Made by a program: the position numbers and the translations under genes. From an uncultured Lachnoclostridium sp. (lineage in GTDB: Bacteria > Bacillota > Clostridia > Lachnospirales > Lachnospiraceae), in NCBI GenBank assembly GCA_944376715.1, contig CALWDO010000004.1, positions 1 to 64,000 of the forward strand: a stretch of DNA of 64,000 nt. Direction: 5' to 3'. Position 1 is the stretch's first letter; each line of letters begins with the position of its first letter. Under the pieces are notes generated by a model, which had not been told where the DNA came from, did not search any database, and saw only the letters and a list, made by a program, of their open reading frames with translations. Shown here piece by piece: positions 8,210 to 15,857 of the stretch.

Positions 8210-9714
8210 AATCTTTTGATTTTCCTTGACGTGGTTTTTTCGAACTCTGTCTCCCTCACCTTCAGGCTGTATACTTTCTTGTACGCCGGTGCGCCCTGAT
8301 TGTACTCATCAATCACCTGCTGCAGGGCGGCGGACACATCTTTGATGCGTTTCTTTTTTATGTAATCATAATCCGGATAGATTTCTGCTTCAATTACGCC
8401 GTCTTTTTCACGTACCAGAATTTCCTGTACCAGGCGGTGTTCGCCAATTTTGTTTTCCAGTTCCTCAGGCGACACATTTTCTCCGTTTTTGGTAATGATC
8501 AGATTTTTCTTACGGCCGGTAAGATAGACAAATCCATCCTCATCCGCATACCCCAGATCTCCGGTCTTGAGCCAGCCATCTTCCAGGGTCTGGGCTGTCT
8601 CCTCCGGCATTTTATAATATCCCATCATGACGCTGCTGCCGCGCACCCAGAGCTCTTCGTCCACCGTTTTTGCCTCACAGTTGGGAAGCAGCTGACCTAC
8701 AGATTCTTTACGAATGTTCCAGCTTACGGTAGTGCTGATCACAGGGGAGCATTCTGTCATACCGTACCCCTGAAGGATCGTGATTCCATACCGGTCAAAC
8801 AAATCAATCATGGCCGGCGGCAGATAGGCTCCGCCGCTGCAGATAGTATGAAACTGTTTGCCGAACACCTGCCACTTTACCAGCTTTGGCGGCAGTCCTG
8901 ATACTTCTTCCAGCTTCTTCGCCATGGTCTCGATCATCAATGGCACCATCAGGATCATATTAGGCTGAAACAGCTTGATATTCTTCACCACGCGAAGCAG
9001 AGAATCGTTAATACAGATTACCGATCCCAGAGAAATTCCCTTCAGAATATCCATGCTCAGGCAATAGGCATGATGAATGGGAAGAACCGAAAGGATCACC
9101 GTCCTCGGCGGGATCTTCATATCCAGACAGGTGGCATTTTCTGCAAGATTCCGCTGTGTAAGCATGACCCCCTTACTCTTTCCCGTGGTTCCCGATGTAA
9201 ACATGATGGTACAGAGACTGTCCGGCTCCGGTTCGTACCCGAAAACCCCTTCATGTTCCCGCAGAAGCTGCCGGAAAGACAAAGTTTCCTCATCGCTTTC
9301 TTCTTTCTGCATGGAGATTAAATACCGCAGTTTCGGGCACCGGCTTTTTACAATCTCCATCAGATCCTTTCGCAGTTCATCCGCTACCAGTACCGTGGCA
9401 TCCGCCCGGTCTATCAGTTCACAGAGATCTTCAGCAGGAAGAGATACATCCAGCGGCACCGCCACGCTTCCGCTGTTTACCGTTCCAAAATAGGTGACGA
9501 GCCACGGATAAGAAGTCGCTCCTGTCACCGCTATATGGCTGCCTCTTTCTCCCAGCGCCTCCAGCGCGCAGGAAAAACTTTCGCTGTCCTGCTTCAGCTG
9601 ACTGTAGGTTTTTGTCTCAATGATATTTTTCTTTATCTTATACCGGATCGCGTCTTCCGGCCCATAGACTTTCTCTGTATTTACAAGAATCTCCCGAATC
9701 GTTGAACAAAGCAT
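8206..9714 (-). CDS. Acyl-AMP ligase (ANL superfamily), likely loading the adjacent carrier protein
   Basis: 502 residues with the full set of adenylate-forming motifs: P-loop TSGTTGKSKG (near 170), GYGMTECSP (near 315), TGDLG (near 386), GRKKNLIITKNGENVSPEE (near 402-420) and the C-terminal catalytic Lys in TSRKIKR. The fold activates a carboxylic acid with ATP and passes it to a thiol. The family resembles long-chain fatty-acid ligases. Because a carrier protein gene lies 12 bases upstream, I infer acyl-ACP loading; a CoA ligase is the alternative. It is the last gene of the operon that starts at 12672. The substrate cannot be read from sequence. Confidence 0.85.
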   Translation of the reverse strand: MLCSTIREILVNTEKVYGPEDAIRYKIKKNIIETKTYSQLKQDSESFSCALEALGERGSHIAVTGATSYPWLVTYFGTVNSGSVAVPLDVSLPAEDLCELIDRADATVLVADELRKDLMEIVKSRCPKLRYLISMQKEESDEETLSFRQLLREHEGVFGYEPEPDSLCTIMFTSGTTGKSKGVMLTQRNLAENATCLDMKIPPRTVILSVLPIHHAYCLSMDILKGISLGSVICINDSLLRVVKNIKLFQPNMILMVPLMIETMAKKLEEVSGLPPKLVKWQVFGKQFHTICSGGAYLPPAMIDLFDRYGITILQGYGMTECSPVISTTVSWNIRKESVGQLLPNCEAKTVDEELWVRGSSVMMGYYKMPEETAQTLEDGWLKTGDLGYADEDGFVYLTGRKKNLIITKNGENVSPEELENKIGEHRLVQEILVREKDGVIEAEIYPDYDYIKKKRIKDVSAALQQVIDEYNQGAPAYKKVYSLKVRETEFEKTTSRKIKRF

Positions 9715-9726
9715 GCGCTCTCTCCT

Positions 9727-9960
9727 TTACTCCTCTGCTTTTAATTTTTCCAGATAATCCGCCGCTTCCTGCACCGTACGGATATCCGCAGCCTCATGTT
9801 CATCGATTTCCACATCAAATTCGTCTTCCAGTTCTCCAAGCATGCTCATAAAATCAAAGGAAGTAAATCCCAGATCTTCCATAAAACGGGAATCCGGACG
9901 GACATTCTCAGGTTCCACCTCCACATAATTGCAGATTATATTCACCAACTGATCAAACAT
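9727..9960 (-). CDS. Dedicated acyl/peptidyl carrier protein
   Basis: 77 residues, a four-helix carrier protein. The phosphopantetheine site is DLGFTSFDFMSML (Ser34), slightly off the usual DSL of fatty-acid ACPs. The housekeeping acpP is elsewhere (26593-26823, with GADSLD), so this one is probably dedicated to the cluster. It sits between the condensation-like protein (9974) and the ligase (9714), with 12-13 base gaps. A phosphopantetheinyl transferase is not in the window and must be supplied elsewhere. Confidence 0.88.
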   Translation of the reverse strand: MFDQLVNIICNYVEVEPENVRPDSRFMEDLGFTSFDFMSMLGELEDEFDVEIDEHEAADIRTVQEAADYLEKLKAEE

Positions 9961-9973
9961 TTTTTCTTCCTCC

Positions 9974-11377
9974 CTATACCAGTTTAATAATCTCTCCGAT
10001 GCTCAGATCCGGGTTTTCTACGCCCTTGAACATGATCCTGCACAGATAATAATAAAGATATTCCAGTTTCTCTCTGGAAACGGCTTTCACCTGATGTTCA
10101 AAATTAAAATCCAGACCGTTGTCTTCCGGACGGTGCATCACAGTCAGATACATGGCCTGAGTCGTGGCGCCGTTGGGATACCATTTCGTTTTATACTGAA
10201 TATCCCCCAGCTGATCCAGCCCTTTTTCTTTCAGCGTCAAAGGCTGGTAGGTCAGAGACATGGGTTCATAGGTCTGTCCCTGAGGATTGGGATACAGCCT
10301 GCTGCGATACGCAAAATATGCCACCGGATCATAGTTTGCATGACGAAAATATTCGTTCTGCAGATCACGGATTTCATAGATTCCATCCAGAAAAGTATGA
10401 TCCGGAGATATAATCGTGCGGAACGGGAAGGAATGAATCCTGGTTCCTCCGGACTTTTTCTCCTTGACCGTCGCTCTTCTGGCAATGGCTGTATTGATGG
10501 ACACATCATCATTGCCGTTCATCTTCTGGAAATAAGTACGCAGACCCATGAGCAGCAGCGTGGCCAATGACACATGATACTTCTCACAGAAATCCATCAG
10601 CCGTTTTGTAGGCTCTGCCTCCAGATGAAAAATATCCAGAGCAGAATCCACAGAGTCAGATACATTGATGGCTGCACGGGCATCCGGATTCCCGCTTCTT
10701 TTTCTCTCGGCCTCCAGAAGCTCCGGCCCGTCGATACCGTTATAAATCGGTTCAGAAGACTCTATCAGTCTCTGGAAATATGCCGCGTCTCTCGCCTGGG
10801 CTTTACTGCCCGCCTCATACGCCAGATCTTTCTCCACCTGCTCTATGTAAGATGCCATATCCTTCGGATAAGGTACGCCTTCATATTTTGCGTTGCAATA
10901 AAGCTCGATAATATCTTTCAAAAAGCAGATCAAAGACTGAGCATCCATGGTCATATGATCCACCAGCAGGTATACCCCCTGGTAACCGTCCGGCGTCTTG
11001 ATCATCACGACACGGTTCATCGGAGAATCATCACGTTTGAAAGGCACTCTGGTCCACGCCTTCATCGTCTCCTCTGCTTCTTCCATAGTCTTCCCCGTAA
11101 AATCTACATATTCAATGTCCCTCTCTTCTTTATCCACTACGTACTGATAATACGTTCCTTCTTTGTCGTGGGCAAAACGAAGTCTCATGGAATCGCAGCG
11201 CTCATAGGCCTTGTAAATCGCCTGTTTAAGTTCCCCAAAATCCAGATCTACGCCAATAGTCAGGCTGGTTCCAATATTCAGCACCTCTTTTTTCGGGCAG
11301 AAATTCTGATAGAAAAAGTGAAATTTCTGTGCGGCAGTCAGAGGATATACCGGATATCCTTTTCTTTTTTTCATCAT
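9974..11377 (-). CDS. Freestanding condensation-domain-like protein
   Basis: 467 residues, whole length similar to an NRPS condensation domain (YPLTAAQKFHFFYQ at the start). The catalytic HHxxxDG motif reads DHMTMDA (residues 140-146): the second His and the Asp are kept, while the first His and the Gly are changed. Such proteins move an acyl or aminoacyl group from a carrier to an amine or alcohol. With a carrier protein and an acyl ligase beside it, it is the likely bond-forming enzyme of the operon. It overlaps the hydrolase stop by four bases (ATGA), so translation is probably coupled. The acceptor is unknown. Confidence 0.78.
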   Translation of the reverse strand: MMKKRKGYPVYPLTAAQKFHFFYQNFCPKKEVLNIGTSLTIGVDLDFGELKQAIYKAYERCDSMRLRFAHDKEGTYYQYVVDKEERDIEYVDFTGKTMEEAEETMKAWTRVPFKRDDSPMNRVVMIKTPDGYQGVYLLVDHMTMDAQSLICFLKDIIELYCNAKYEGVPYPKDMASYIEQVEKDLAYEAGSKAQARDAAYFQRLIESSEPIYNGIDGPELLEAERKRSGNPDARAAINVSDSVDSALDIFHLEAEPTKRLMDFCEKYHVSLATLLLMGLRTYFQKMNGNDDVSINTAIARRATVKEKKSGGTRIHSFPFRTIISPDHTFLDGIYEIRDLQNEYFRHANYDPVAYFAYRSRLYPNPQGQTYEPMSLTYQPLTLKEKGLDQLGDIQYKTKWYPNGATTQAMYLTVMHRPEDNGLDFNFEHQVKAVSREKLEYLYYYLCRIMFKGVENPDLSIGEIIKLV

Positions 11378-12321
11378 TTTATGATACCTCCGATAAATTC
11401 GTCCAGAGCATGTTCATATGTCTCCGGAGCTTTATAGTAACTTTCTGCATGGGACGCACCCTCTACAATCAGTTTCTTTTTAGGCGAAGCACAGTTTTCA
11501 TATATTTCATCACACATGCTGCACGGCACGAAACCATCCTCGCTGCCATGGATGAAAAGAATCGGCACTTTCGCTTTGCGCACCTCTCTGGCCGCGTTAC
11601 AGTCATCCAATCCATATCCGGCTTTTCTGCGGTTTACAAAGCTGGCGATCTGGATCATCGGAAAAGCCGGAAGATGATACATCGAGTGAAGCACATGCGT
11701 AAACACTTCCTTAGGAGAAGTAAATCCACAGTCAGAAACAATTCCTTTCACCTGAGACGGCAGTTCCAGGCCGCTTGCCATCAGCACCGTGGCTCCCCCC
11801 ATAGAAGTACCATGAAGCAAAAGCTCCACATTTTCCCCGCATTTGCGGATAATCCATTGAAGCCAGCCCATCAGATCATACCGGTCCAGGCATCCGAATC
11901 CCACGTACTCTCCCTCGCTTTGTCCATGAGCCCTGGCATCCGGCAAAAACATACCGTATCCACGCTTCAGATAATAATCTGACAGTCCGATATAATCGCT
12001 CATTCCCTGACTGGTATATCCATGCAGGCATACCACGATCTTTTTACTGTCTCCATTTGGAAAATAAGTAGCGTGAAGACGGAGACCATCCCTCGATCTG
12101 GACCATACCTCTTCATGGGGCTGCTCCATCATATACTCTTTACGTTCCTGCATCAGGCCTGCATACTTACTCCAGTCTGTTCCGGACATTTTGATTGTCC
12201 GATCCACACTTAACCGGTTACGTCTCATGGTTCTTCGATAAAAATATGCGGATCCTCCGGCTTCAGCGACTGTCAGAAGCCCCAGCAGCGCTGTAATACT
12301 TCTTATCAGTGTCTTCCTCAT
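11374..12321 (-). CDS. Membrane-anchored alpha/beta hydrolase
   Basis: 315 residues. An N-terminal hydrophobic segment (SITALLGLLTVAEA) suggests anchoring, with the catalytic domain following. The nucleophile elbow is HGTSMGG, the Asp is in HGSEDGFVP and the His in GASHAESYY, a complete triad. This group (YqkD/BAAT-like) includes esterases, thioesterases and acyltransferases. In this operon it could release or transfer the acyl product, which is inference. It starts 18 bases after the SCP2 gene and overlaps the condensation gene. Confidence 0.8.
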   Translation of the reverse strand: MRKTLIRSITALLGLLTVAEAGGSAYFYRRTMRRNRLSVDRTIKMSGTDWSKYAGLMQERKEYMMEQPHEEVWSRSRDGLRLHATYFPNGDSKKIVVCLHGYTSQGMSDYIGLSDYYLKRGYGMFLPDARAHGQSEGEYVGFGCLDRYDLMGWLQWIIRKCGENVELLLHGTSMGGATVLMASGLELPSQVKGIVSDCGFTSPKEVFTHVLHSMYHLPAFPMIQIASFVNRRKAGYGLDDCNAAREVRKAKVPILFIHGSEDGFVPCSMCDEIYENCASPKKKLIVEGASHAESYYKAPETYEHALDEFIGGIIK

Positions 12322-12339
12322 CTTCCCTGCCTTCTTTCT

Positions 12340-12672
12340 TTATTTTCTTTTACTGTCAATCAGTTCCTTGAAACGCAGAGCTTTGTCAATATTCCCTTCC
12401 ACCTTCAGTTTCATCAGCCCTACTGCCGCAACCGGATCCAGTTTTCCTTCCGCTATCTTCATAAAAGTTTCAGCGCTTCCGGTAAACATGGCATCTCGGT
12501 CATAATACTCGTACGGTTCCACATAAAGTTTTCCGTCCTTTACTTCCACATAAAAAATCCCTGCGGCTTCCCCTGTAATGTTAAACTGGTATGCCAAATG
12601 TTCGTGGATGTCGCTCACATCCGCCTCCATAAATCTGCTCTTAATGTCTGCAAAAAAATCCGCGTATTTCAT
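12340..12672 (-). CDS. SCP2 sterol-carrier-domain protein
   Basis: 110 residues, about the length of one SCP2 domain, with the usual beta pattern and the YYDRDAMFTGSAETF and GKLDPVAAVGLMKLKVEG segments. SCP2 domains bind lipids or acyl chains in a hydrophobic tunnel. It is the first gene of the operon, after a promoter and two palindromes, with GGAAGAG upstream of the ATG. It may hold the lipid substrate or product of the ligase and condensation proteins; that role is inferred from context. Confidence 0.85.
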   Translation of the reverse strand: MKYADFFADIKSRFMEADVSDIHEHLAYQFNITGEAAGIFYVEVKDGKLYVEPYEYYDRDAMFTGSAETFMKIAEGKLDPVAAVGLMKLKVEGNIDKALRFKELIDSKRK

Positions 12673-12694
12673 CTTTCTCTTCCTTTTTCTTTTT

Positions 12695-12710
12695 TTCGAC
12701 CATCAGTCGA
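12695..12710. promoter_or_regulatory. Operator-like palindrome, copy 2
   Basis: ttcgaccatcagtcga has arms TCGAC/GTCGA around a 5-base centre. It shares TTCGACC with the copy at 12739-12754 and lies between the minus-strand -10 box and the SCP2 start. It is a likely site for the divergent TetR protein. Confidence 0.55.
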
Positions 12711-12725
12711 TTTATTCGCACTGAT

Positions 12726-12754
12726 ACATTACCACTTTTTCGACCGCCGGTCAA
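12726..12754 (-). promoter_or_regulatory. Promoter of the SCP2-condensation operon
   Basis: On the minus strand: TTGACC (12749-12754), 17-base spacer, TAATGT (12726-12731). The -35 box lies inside the palindrome at 12739-12754, so a bound repressor would block it. Confidence 0.6.
12739..12754. promoter_or_regulatory. Operator-like palindrome, copy 1
   Basis: ttcgaccgccggtcaa contains the perfect arms GACCG/CGGTC around one base. It overlaps the -35 box of the minus-strand operon. Together with the copy at 12695-12710 it frames that promoter. Confidence 0.6.
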
Positions 12755-12811
12755 TTTGTTCGGCATATAAATTATCGTTTGTTTTCCCGATTTTTCCGGC
12801 AGTTTTCCCAG

Positions 12812-12840
12812 TTGTGCACCTCATTGTGCCATGTTATACT
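12812..12840 (+). promoter_or_regulatory. Promoter of the tetR-type gene
   Basis: TTGTGC (12812-12817), 17-base spacer, TATACT (12835-12840), about 50 bases before the TTG start at 12890. Confidence 0.5.
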
Positions 12841-12889
12841 TAGGGATATCGCAGTAATGCGGCGGAGACTTACAGAAGAGGTGAACGAC

Positions 12890-13501
12890 TTGCAAAACCA
12901 AACAAAACAGGACCAGATTCTGGATGCCCTCCAGACTCTTCTGGGGGATAAAAACATACAGAATATTTCCGTCAGTGAAATCGCTCAGACGGCCGGAATC
13001 GGGAAAGGAAGCATTTATTACTATTTTCCCTCCAAAGATTCCATCGTAGACGCGTTGGTAGAACGGAATTATGAAAAGCCGCTGGAAACAGCAAAAAATC
13101 TTGCAAAACAAACCAGCATTTCGCCTTTCACACGAATGGCCATGATCTTCCAGGCATGCAGAAACTCCTCAACTGAGTTTCGTGCCCAGGACGAGACCAA
13201 GACATCGGACGCAAAGGAAGACGCATTTATCCGCCAGAAATATATGAAACATCTGATCTCAGAAATGAAACCTGTACTGACCGAGATCATCCGTCAGGGT
13301 ATTGAGCAGGGAGAAATCCATTTCGACTATCCCGCCGCGCTGGCCGAGATCGTACTGATCGTACTGACTGTTAAATTAGACAATTCACTGGTTCCATCTG
13401 ATCCCGGGGAAATAGAAGAGACCATCCTCGGACTGATCTCTCTGTTGGAAAAAGGGACGGAAAACCCGGCGGGATCGCTGAATTTTCTGATGATGAAATG
13501 A
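12890..13501 (+). CDS. TetR-family repressor, divergent from the SCP2 operon
   Basis: 203 residues. The N-terminal helix-turn-helix is typical (VSEIAQTAGIGKGSIYYYF, about residues 27-45); the rest is a helical ligand-binding domain. I chose the TTG at 12890 because GAAGAGG lies just upstream and it gives a normal TetR N-terminus; the longer frame from 12779 would add about 37 residues that run across the promoter. It is divergent from the lipid/condensation operon and two matching palindromes lie between them, so it probably represses that operon and may respond to its lipid substrate or product. A strong terminator follows. Confidence 0.85.
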   Translation: MQNQTKQDQILDALQTLLGDKNIQNISVSEIAQTAGIGKGSIYYYFPSKDSIVDALVERNYEKPLETAKNLAKQTSISPFTRMAMIFQACRNSSTEFRAQDETKTSDAKEDAFIRQKYMKHLISEMKPVLTEIIRQGIEQGEIHFDYPAALAEIVLIVLTVKLDNSLVPSDPGEIEETILGLISLLEKGTENPAGSLNFLMMK

Positions 13502-13508
13502 CGTATAC

Positions 13509-13545
13509 AAAAACACCGGCTGTTTTTAAACGGCCGGTGTTTTTG
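13509..13545. terminator. Bidirectional terminator between the tetR-type gene and tRNA-Ala
   Basis: AAAACACCGGC pairs with GCCGGTGTTTT across a loop that contains TTTTTAAA. T runs occur on both strands, so it can end the TetR gene on the plus strand and the tRNA transcript on the minus strand. Confidence 0.8.
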
Positions 13546-13560
13546 TATCTTTTGCACTAA

Positions 13561-13633
<73 letters not shown>

Positions 13634-13653
13634 GTATTTTTAAGAGTACCAGC

Positions 13654-13703
13654 CGCCAAGTGTTCTACGGGATAATCTCTGTGTGTGAACCTAGACACTG
13701 GCG
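13654..13703 (-). repeat. Inverted repeat in the tRNA-Ala leader
   Basis: cgccaagtgttcta (13654-13667) pairs imperfectly with tagacactggcg (13692-13703), with two bulges and a 24-base loop. It lies between the tRNA promoter and the mature 5' end, so it is likely transcribed as part of the precursor. No known RNA family was recognised. Confidence 0.5.
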
Positions 13704-13746
13704 ATACGGCGTACCGCACTCCTCCCAGAACTGATACTTTTCGTAT

Positions 13747-13775
13747 ATTATACTACGCTCTCAGAGATGTTACAA
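13747..13775 (-). promoter_or_regulatory. Promoter of tRNA-Ala
   Basis: On the minus strand: TTGTAA (13770-13775), 17-base spacer, TATAAT (13747-13752). The -10 box is perfect. Confidence 0.7.
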
Positions 13776-13808
13776 GCATTTTTCAGCCCTGTTCCCGGAT
13801 AAGTTCCC

Positions 13809-13837
13809 TTGAAACTTTCCCCGCACATTATTATAAT
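13809..13837 (+). promoter_or_regulatory. Promoter of the Y-family polymerase operon
   Basis: TTGAAA (13809-13814), 17-base spacer, TATAAT (13832-13837), about 30 bases before the GTG start at 13869. I see no Firmicutes LexA box (GAAC-N4-GTTC) around it. Confidence 0.7.
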
Positions 13838-13868
13838 AAGTACCGTATACAGAAAGGAGGAATGCGCC

Positions 13869-15395
13869 GTGCCGTCAGAACATGTTTATATCGCCATTGA
13901 CCTGAAGTCTTTCTATGCTTCTGTGGAATGTATGGAGCGCGGGCTCAATCCTCTTACGACCAACCTGGTCGTGGCGGACGAAAGCCGGACCGAGAAGACG
14001 ATCTGTCTGGCAGTGTCCCCGTCCCTGAAAGCTTACGGCATCTCCGGCCGGGCCCGGCTTTTTGAAGTGGTACAGAAAGTGAAGGAAGTCAATGCCAGAC
14101 GCAGAGGGCAGGCGCCCGGAAGACGGTTCCTGGGCGAATCCTTTGACGACACCGCACTGAAGTCCGACCCTTCCCTGGCAGTATCCTATATCACAGCGCC
14201 TCCGCGCATGGCATATTATATCGAGTACAGCACCCGGATCTATAACGTCTATCTAAAATATATCGCCCCGGAAGACATGCATGTATACTCCATCGACGAG
14301 GTGATGATCGATGCCACCCAGTATCTGAAAACTTACGGACTCACCGCCAGGGAACTGGCGGTCAAAATAATCCGGGATGTTTTAGAGACCACAGGGATCA
14401 CCGCCACCGCCGGGATCGGCACCAATCTGTATCTCTGCAAGATCGCCATGGACATCGTGGCAAAACATATCGCGCCTGACCGGTACGGCGTACGCATCGC
14501 GGAGCTGGACGAGATGAGTTACCGGCGCATGCTGTGGTCACACCGTCCTCTGACTGACTTCTGGAGGGTAGGCAGGGGATATGCCCGAAAACTGGAAGGA
14601 TGCGGTCTCTATACCATGGGGGATATCGCCCGGTGTTCCCTGGGTTCTGATGCCGACTATTATAATGAAGAACTGCTCTACCGGCTTTTCGGTGTAAATG
14701 CGGAACTGCTGATCGACCATGCCTGGGGCTGGGAACCCTGTACCCTGGCCGATATCAAAGCCTATAAACCGGATACAAACAGCATCGTCTCCGGACAGGT
14801 GCTTCAGTGTCCTTACTCCTTTGATAAAGCCCGTCTGGTCCTCCGGGAGATGGTAGACTCTCTGGCTTTGAATCTGGTGGACAAAGGACTTGTCACCGAC
14901 CAGCTGGTCCTGACGATCGGTTACGACATCGAAAACCTGTCGGATCCGAATATCCGGAACCAGTATCAGGGAGAAGTGACCGTAGACCGTTACGGACGCC
15001 GGATCCCCAAGCACGCCCACGGGACTGCCAATCTGGACTGCCATACTTCCTCTTCGATATTGATGACCGACGCGGCCACAGCCCTTTTTGACCGCATCGT
15101 AAACCGGAAACTGCTGGTCCGCAGGCTCAGCCTTTCCGCCAACCGCATCGTATCCGCTTCCTCTGTGTCTGTGGGAGAAACCTATGAACAGATGGACCTT
15201 TTCACGGATTATGAAGCCCTGCAAAAAGAAAGGGAAGAAAAAGAACGCATACTGGAACGGGAACAGAAGATGCAGAAAGCAGTGCTGGAGATCCAGAAAA
15301 AGTTCGGCAAAAACGCCATTTTAAAGGGCATCAATCTGGAAGAAGGCGCAACCGCCGTGGAGCGCAACCAGCAGATCGGCGGTCACAAGGCATAA
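13869..15395 (+). CDS. Y-family (DinB/UmuC-like) translesion DNA polymerase
   Basis: 508 residues. Catalytic carboxylates are in AIDLKSFYASVEC (near 10) and YSIDEVMID (near 140). The start is GTG at 13869, eight bases after AAAGGAGG; upstream in-frame codons lack a ribosome site. The C-terminus has a little-finger-type domain and a charged helical tail (EKERILEREQKMQ). It copies damaged templates with low fidelity. The gene is followed 26 bases later by a YolD-like gene, the usual partner of UvrX/YqjW-type polymerases in Firmicutes. It is longer than DinB (about 350), in keeping with the UmuC-like group. Confidence 0.88.
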   Translation: MPSEHVYIAIDLKSFYASVECMERGLNPLTTNLVVADESRTEKTICLAVSPSLKAYGISGRARLFEVVQKVKEVNARRRGQAPGRRFLGESFDDTALKSDPSLAVSYITAPPRMAYYIEYSTRIYNVYLKYIAPEDMHVYSIDEVMIDATQYLKTYGLTARELAVKIIRDVLETTGITATAGIGTNLYLCKIAMDIVAKHIAPDRYGVRIAELDEMSYRRMLWSHRPLTDFWRVGRGYARKLEGCGLYTMGDIARCSLGSDADYYNEELLYRLFGVNAELLIDHAWGWEPCTLADIKAYKPDTNSIVSGQVLQCPYSFDKARLVLREMVDSLALNLVDKGLVTDQLVLTIGYDIENLSDPNIRNQYQGEVTVDRYGRRIPKHAHGTANLDCHTSSSILMTDAATALFDRIVNRKLLVRRLSLSANRIVSASSVSVGETYEQMDLFTDYEALQKEREEKERILEREQKMQKAVLEIQKKFGKNAILKGINLEEGATAVERNQQIGGHKA

Positions 15396-15421
15396 CTCAG
15401 GTCTTTAGAAAGGAGTATTCT

Positions 15422-15847
15422 ATGCAGCAAAGGTCAAACGATTCCCATCTGTATGACGACATCATTCATCTTCCCCACCATGTATCTTCGGTTCATCCGC
15501 ATATGTCCATGCGGGACCGGGCCGCGCAGTTCGCTCCGTTCTCGGCGCTGAACGGACACAGCGCGGCCATCCGCGAAACTGCCAGACTCACGGACCAGCG
15601 CGTGGAACTGGATGAAACGGAAGCGGATCTTCTCAATGAAAAGATCATGCTCCTGCAGGAACGGCTGGACGAAGAACCGGCTGCCGCTTTTACCTGGTTC
15701 GTTCCGGATATCCGTAAAGAAGGCGGTTCCTACAGGACTCTTTCCGGTCGGGTGAAGAAGATTCTGCCCTTTGAAAATACAGTAATCATGGCGAACGGTT
15801 TCCGGATTCCGCTGGATGAGATTATAGAGATTGAAATTTTAAAATAA
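15422..15847 (+). CDS. YolD-like protein, partner of the Y-family polymerase
   Basis: 141 residues with the YolD core (MSMRDRAAQFAPFSALNGHS), a helical middle and a C-terminal beta segment (KKILPFENTVIMANGFRIPL). YolD-like proteins accompany Y-family polymerases and are thought to act like UmuD in the damage response. A good ribosome site (AAAGGAG) precedes the ATG. Confidence 0.85.
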   Translation: MQQRSNDSHLYDDIIHLPHHVSSVHPHMSMRDRAAQFAPFSALNGHSAAIRETARLTDQRVELDETEADLLNEKIMLLQERLDEEPAAAFTWFVPDIRKEGGSYRTLSGRVKKILPFENTVIMANGFRIPLDEIIEIEILK

Positions 15848-15857
15848 GGAAACGCAT

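Noticed and set aside
12779-12889. Start of the tetR-type gene at 12779
   Set aside because: It would place the -35 and -10 boxes inside the coding region and adds residues unlike any TetR N-terminus; the TTG at 12890 has a good ribosome site.
13636-13746. Possible 5S rRNA remnant upstream of tRNA-Ala
   Set aside because: Some words (CTGGGAG, TCGCCAG) recall the 3' end of 5S rRNA, but the match is short and gapped and the rest of the molecule is absent.
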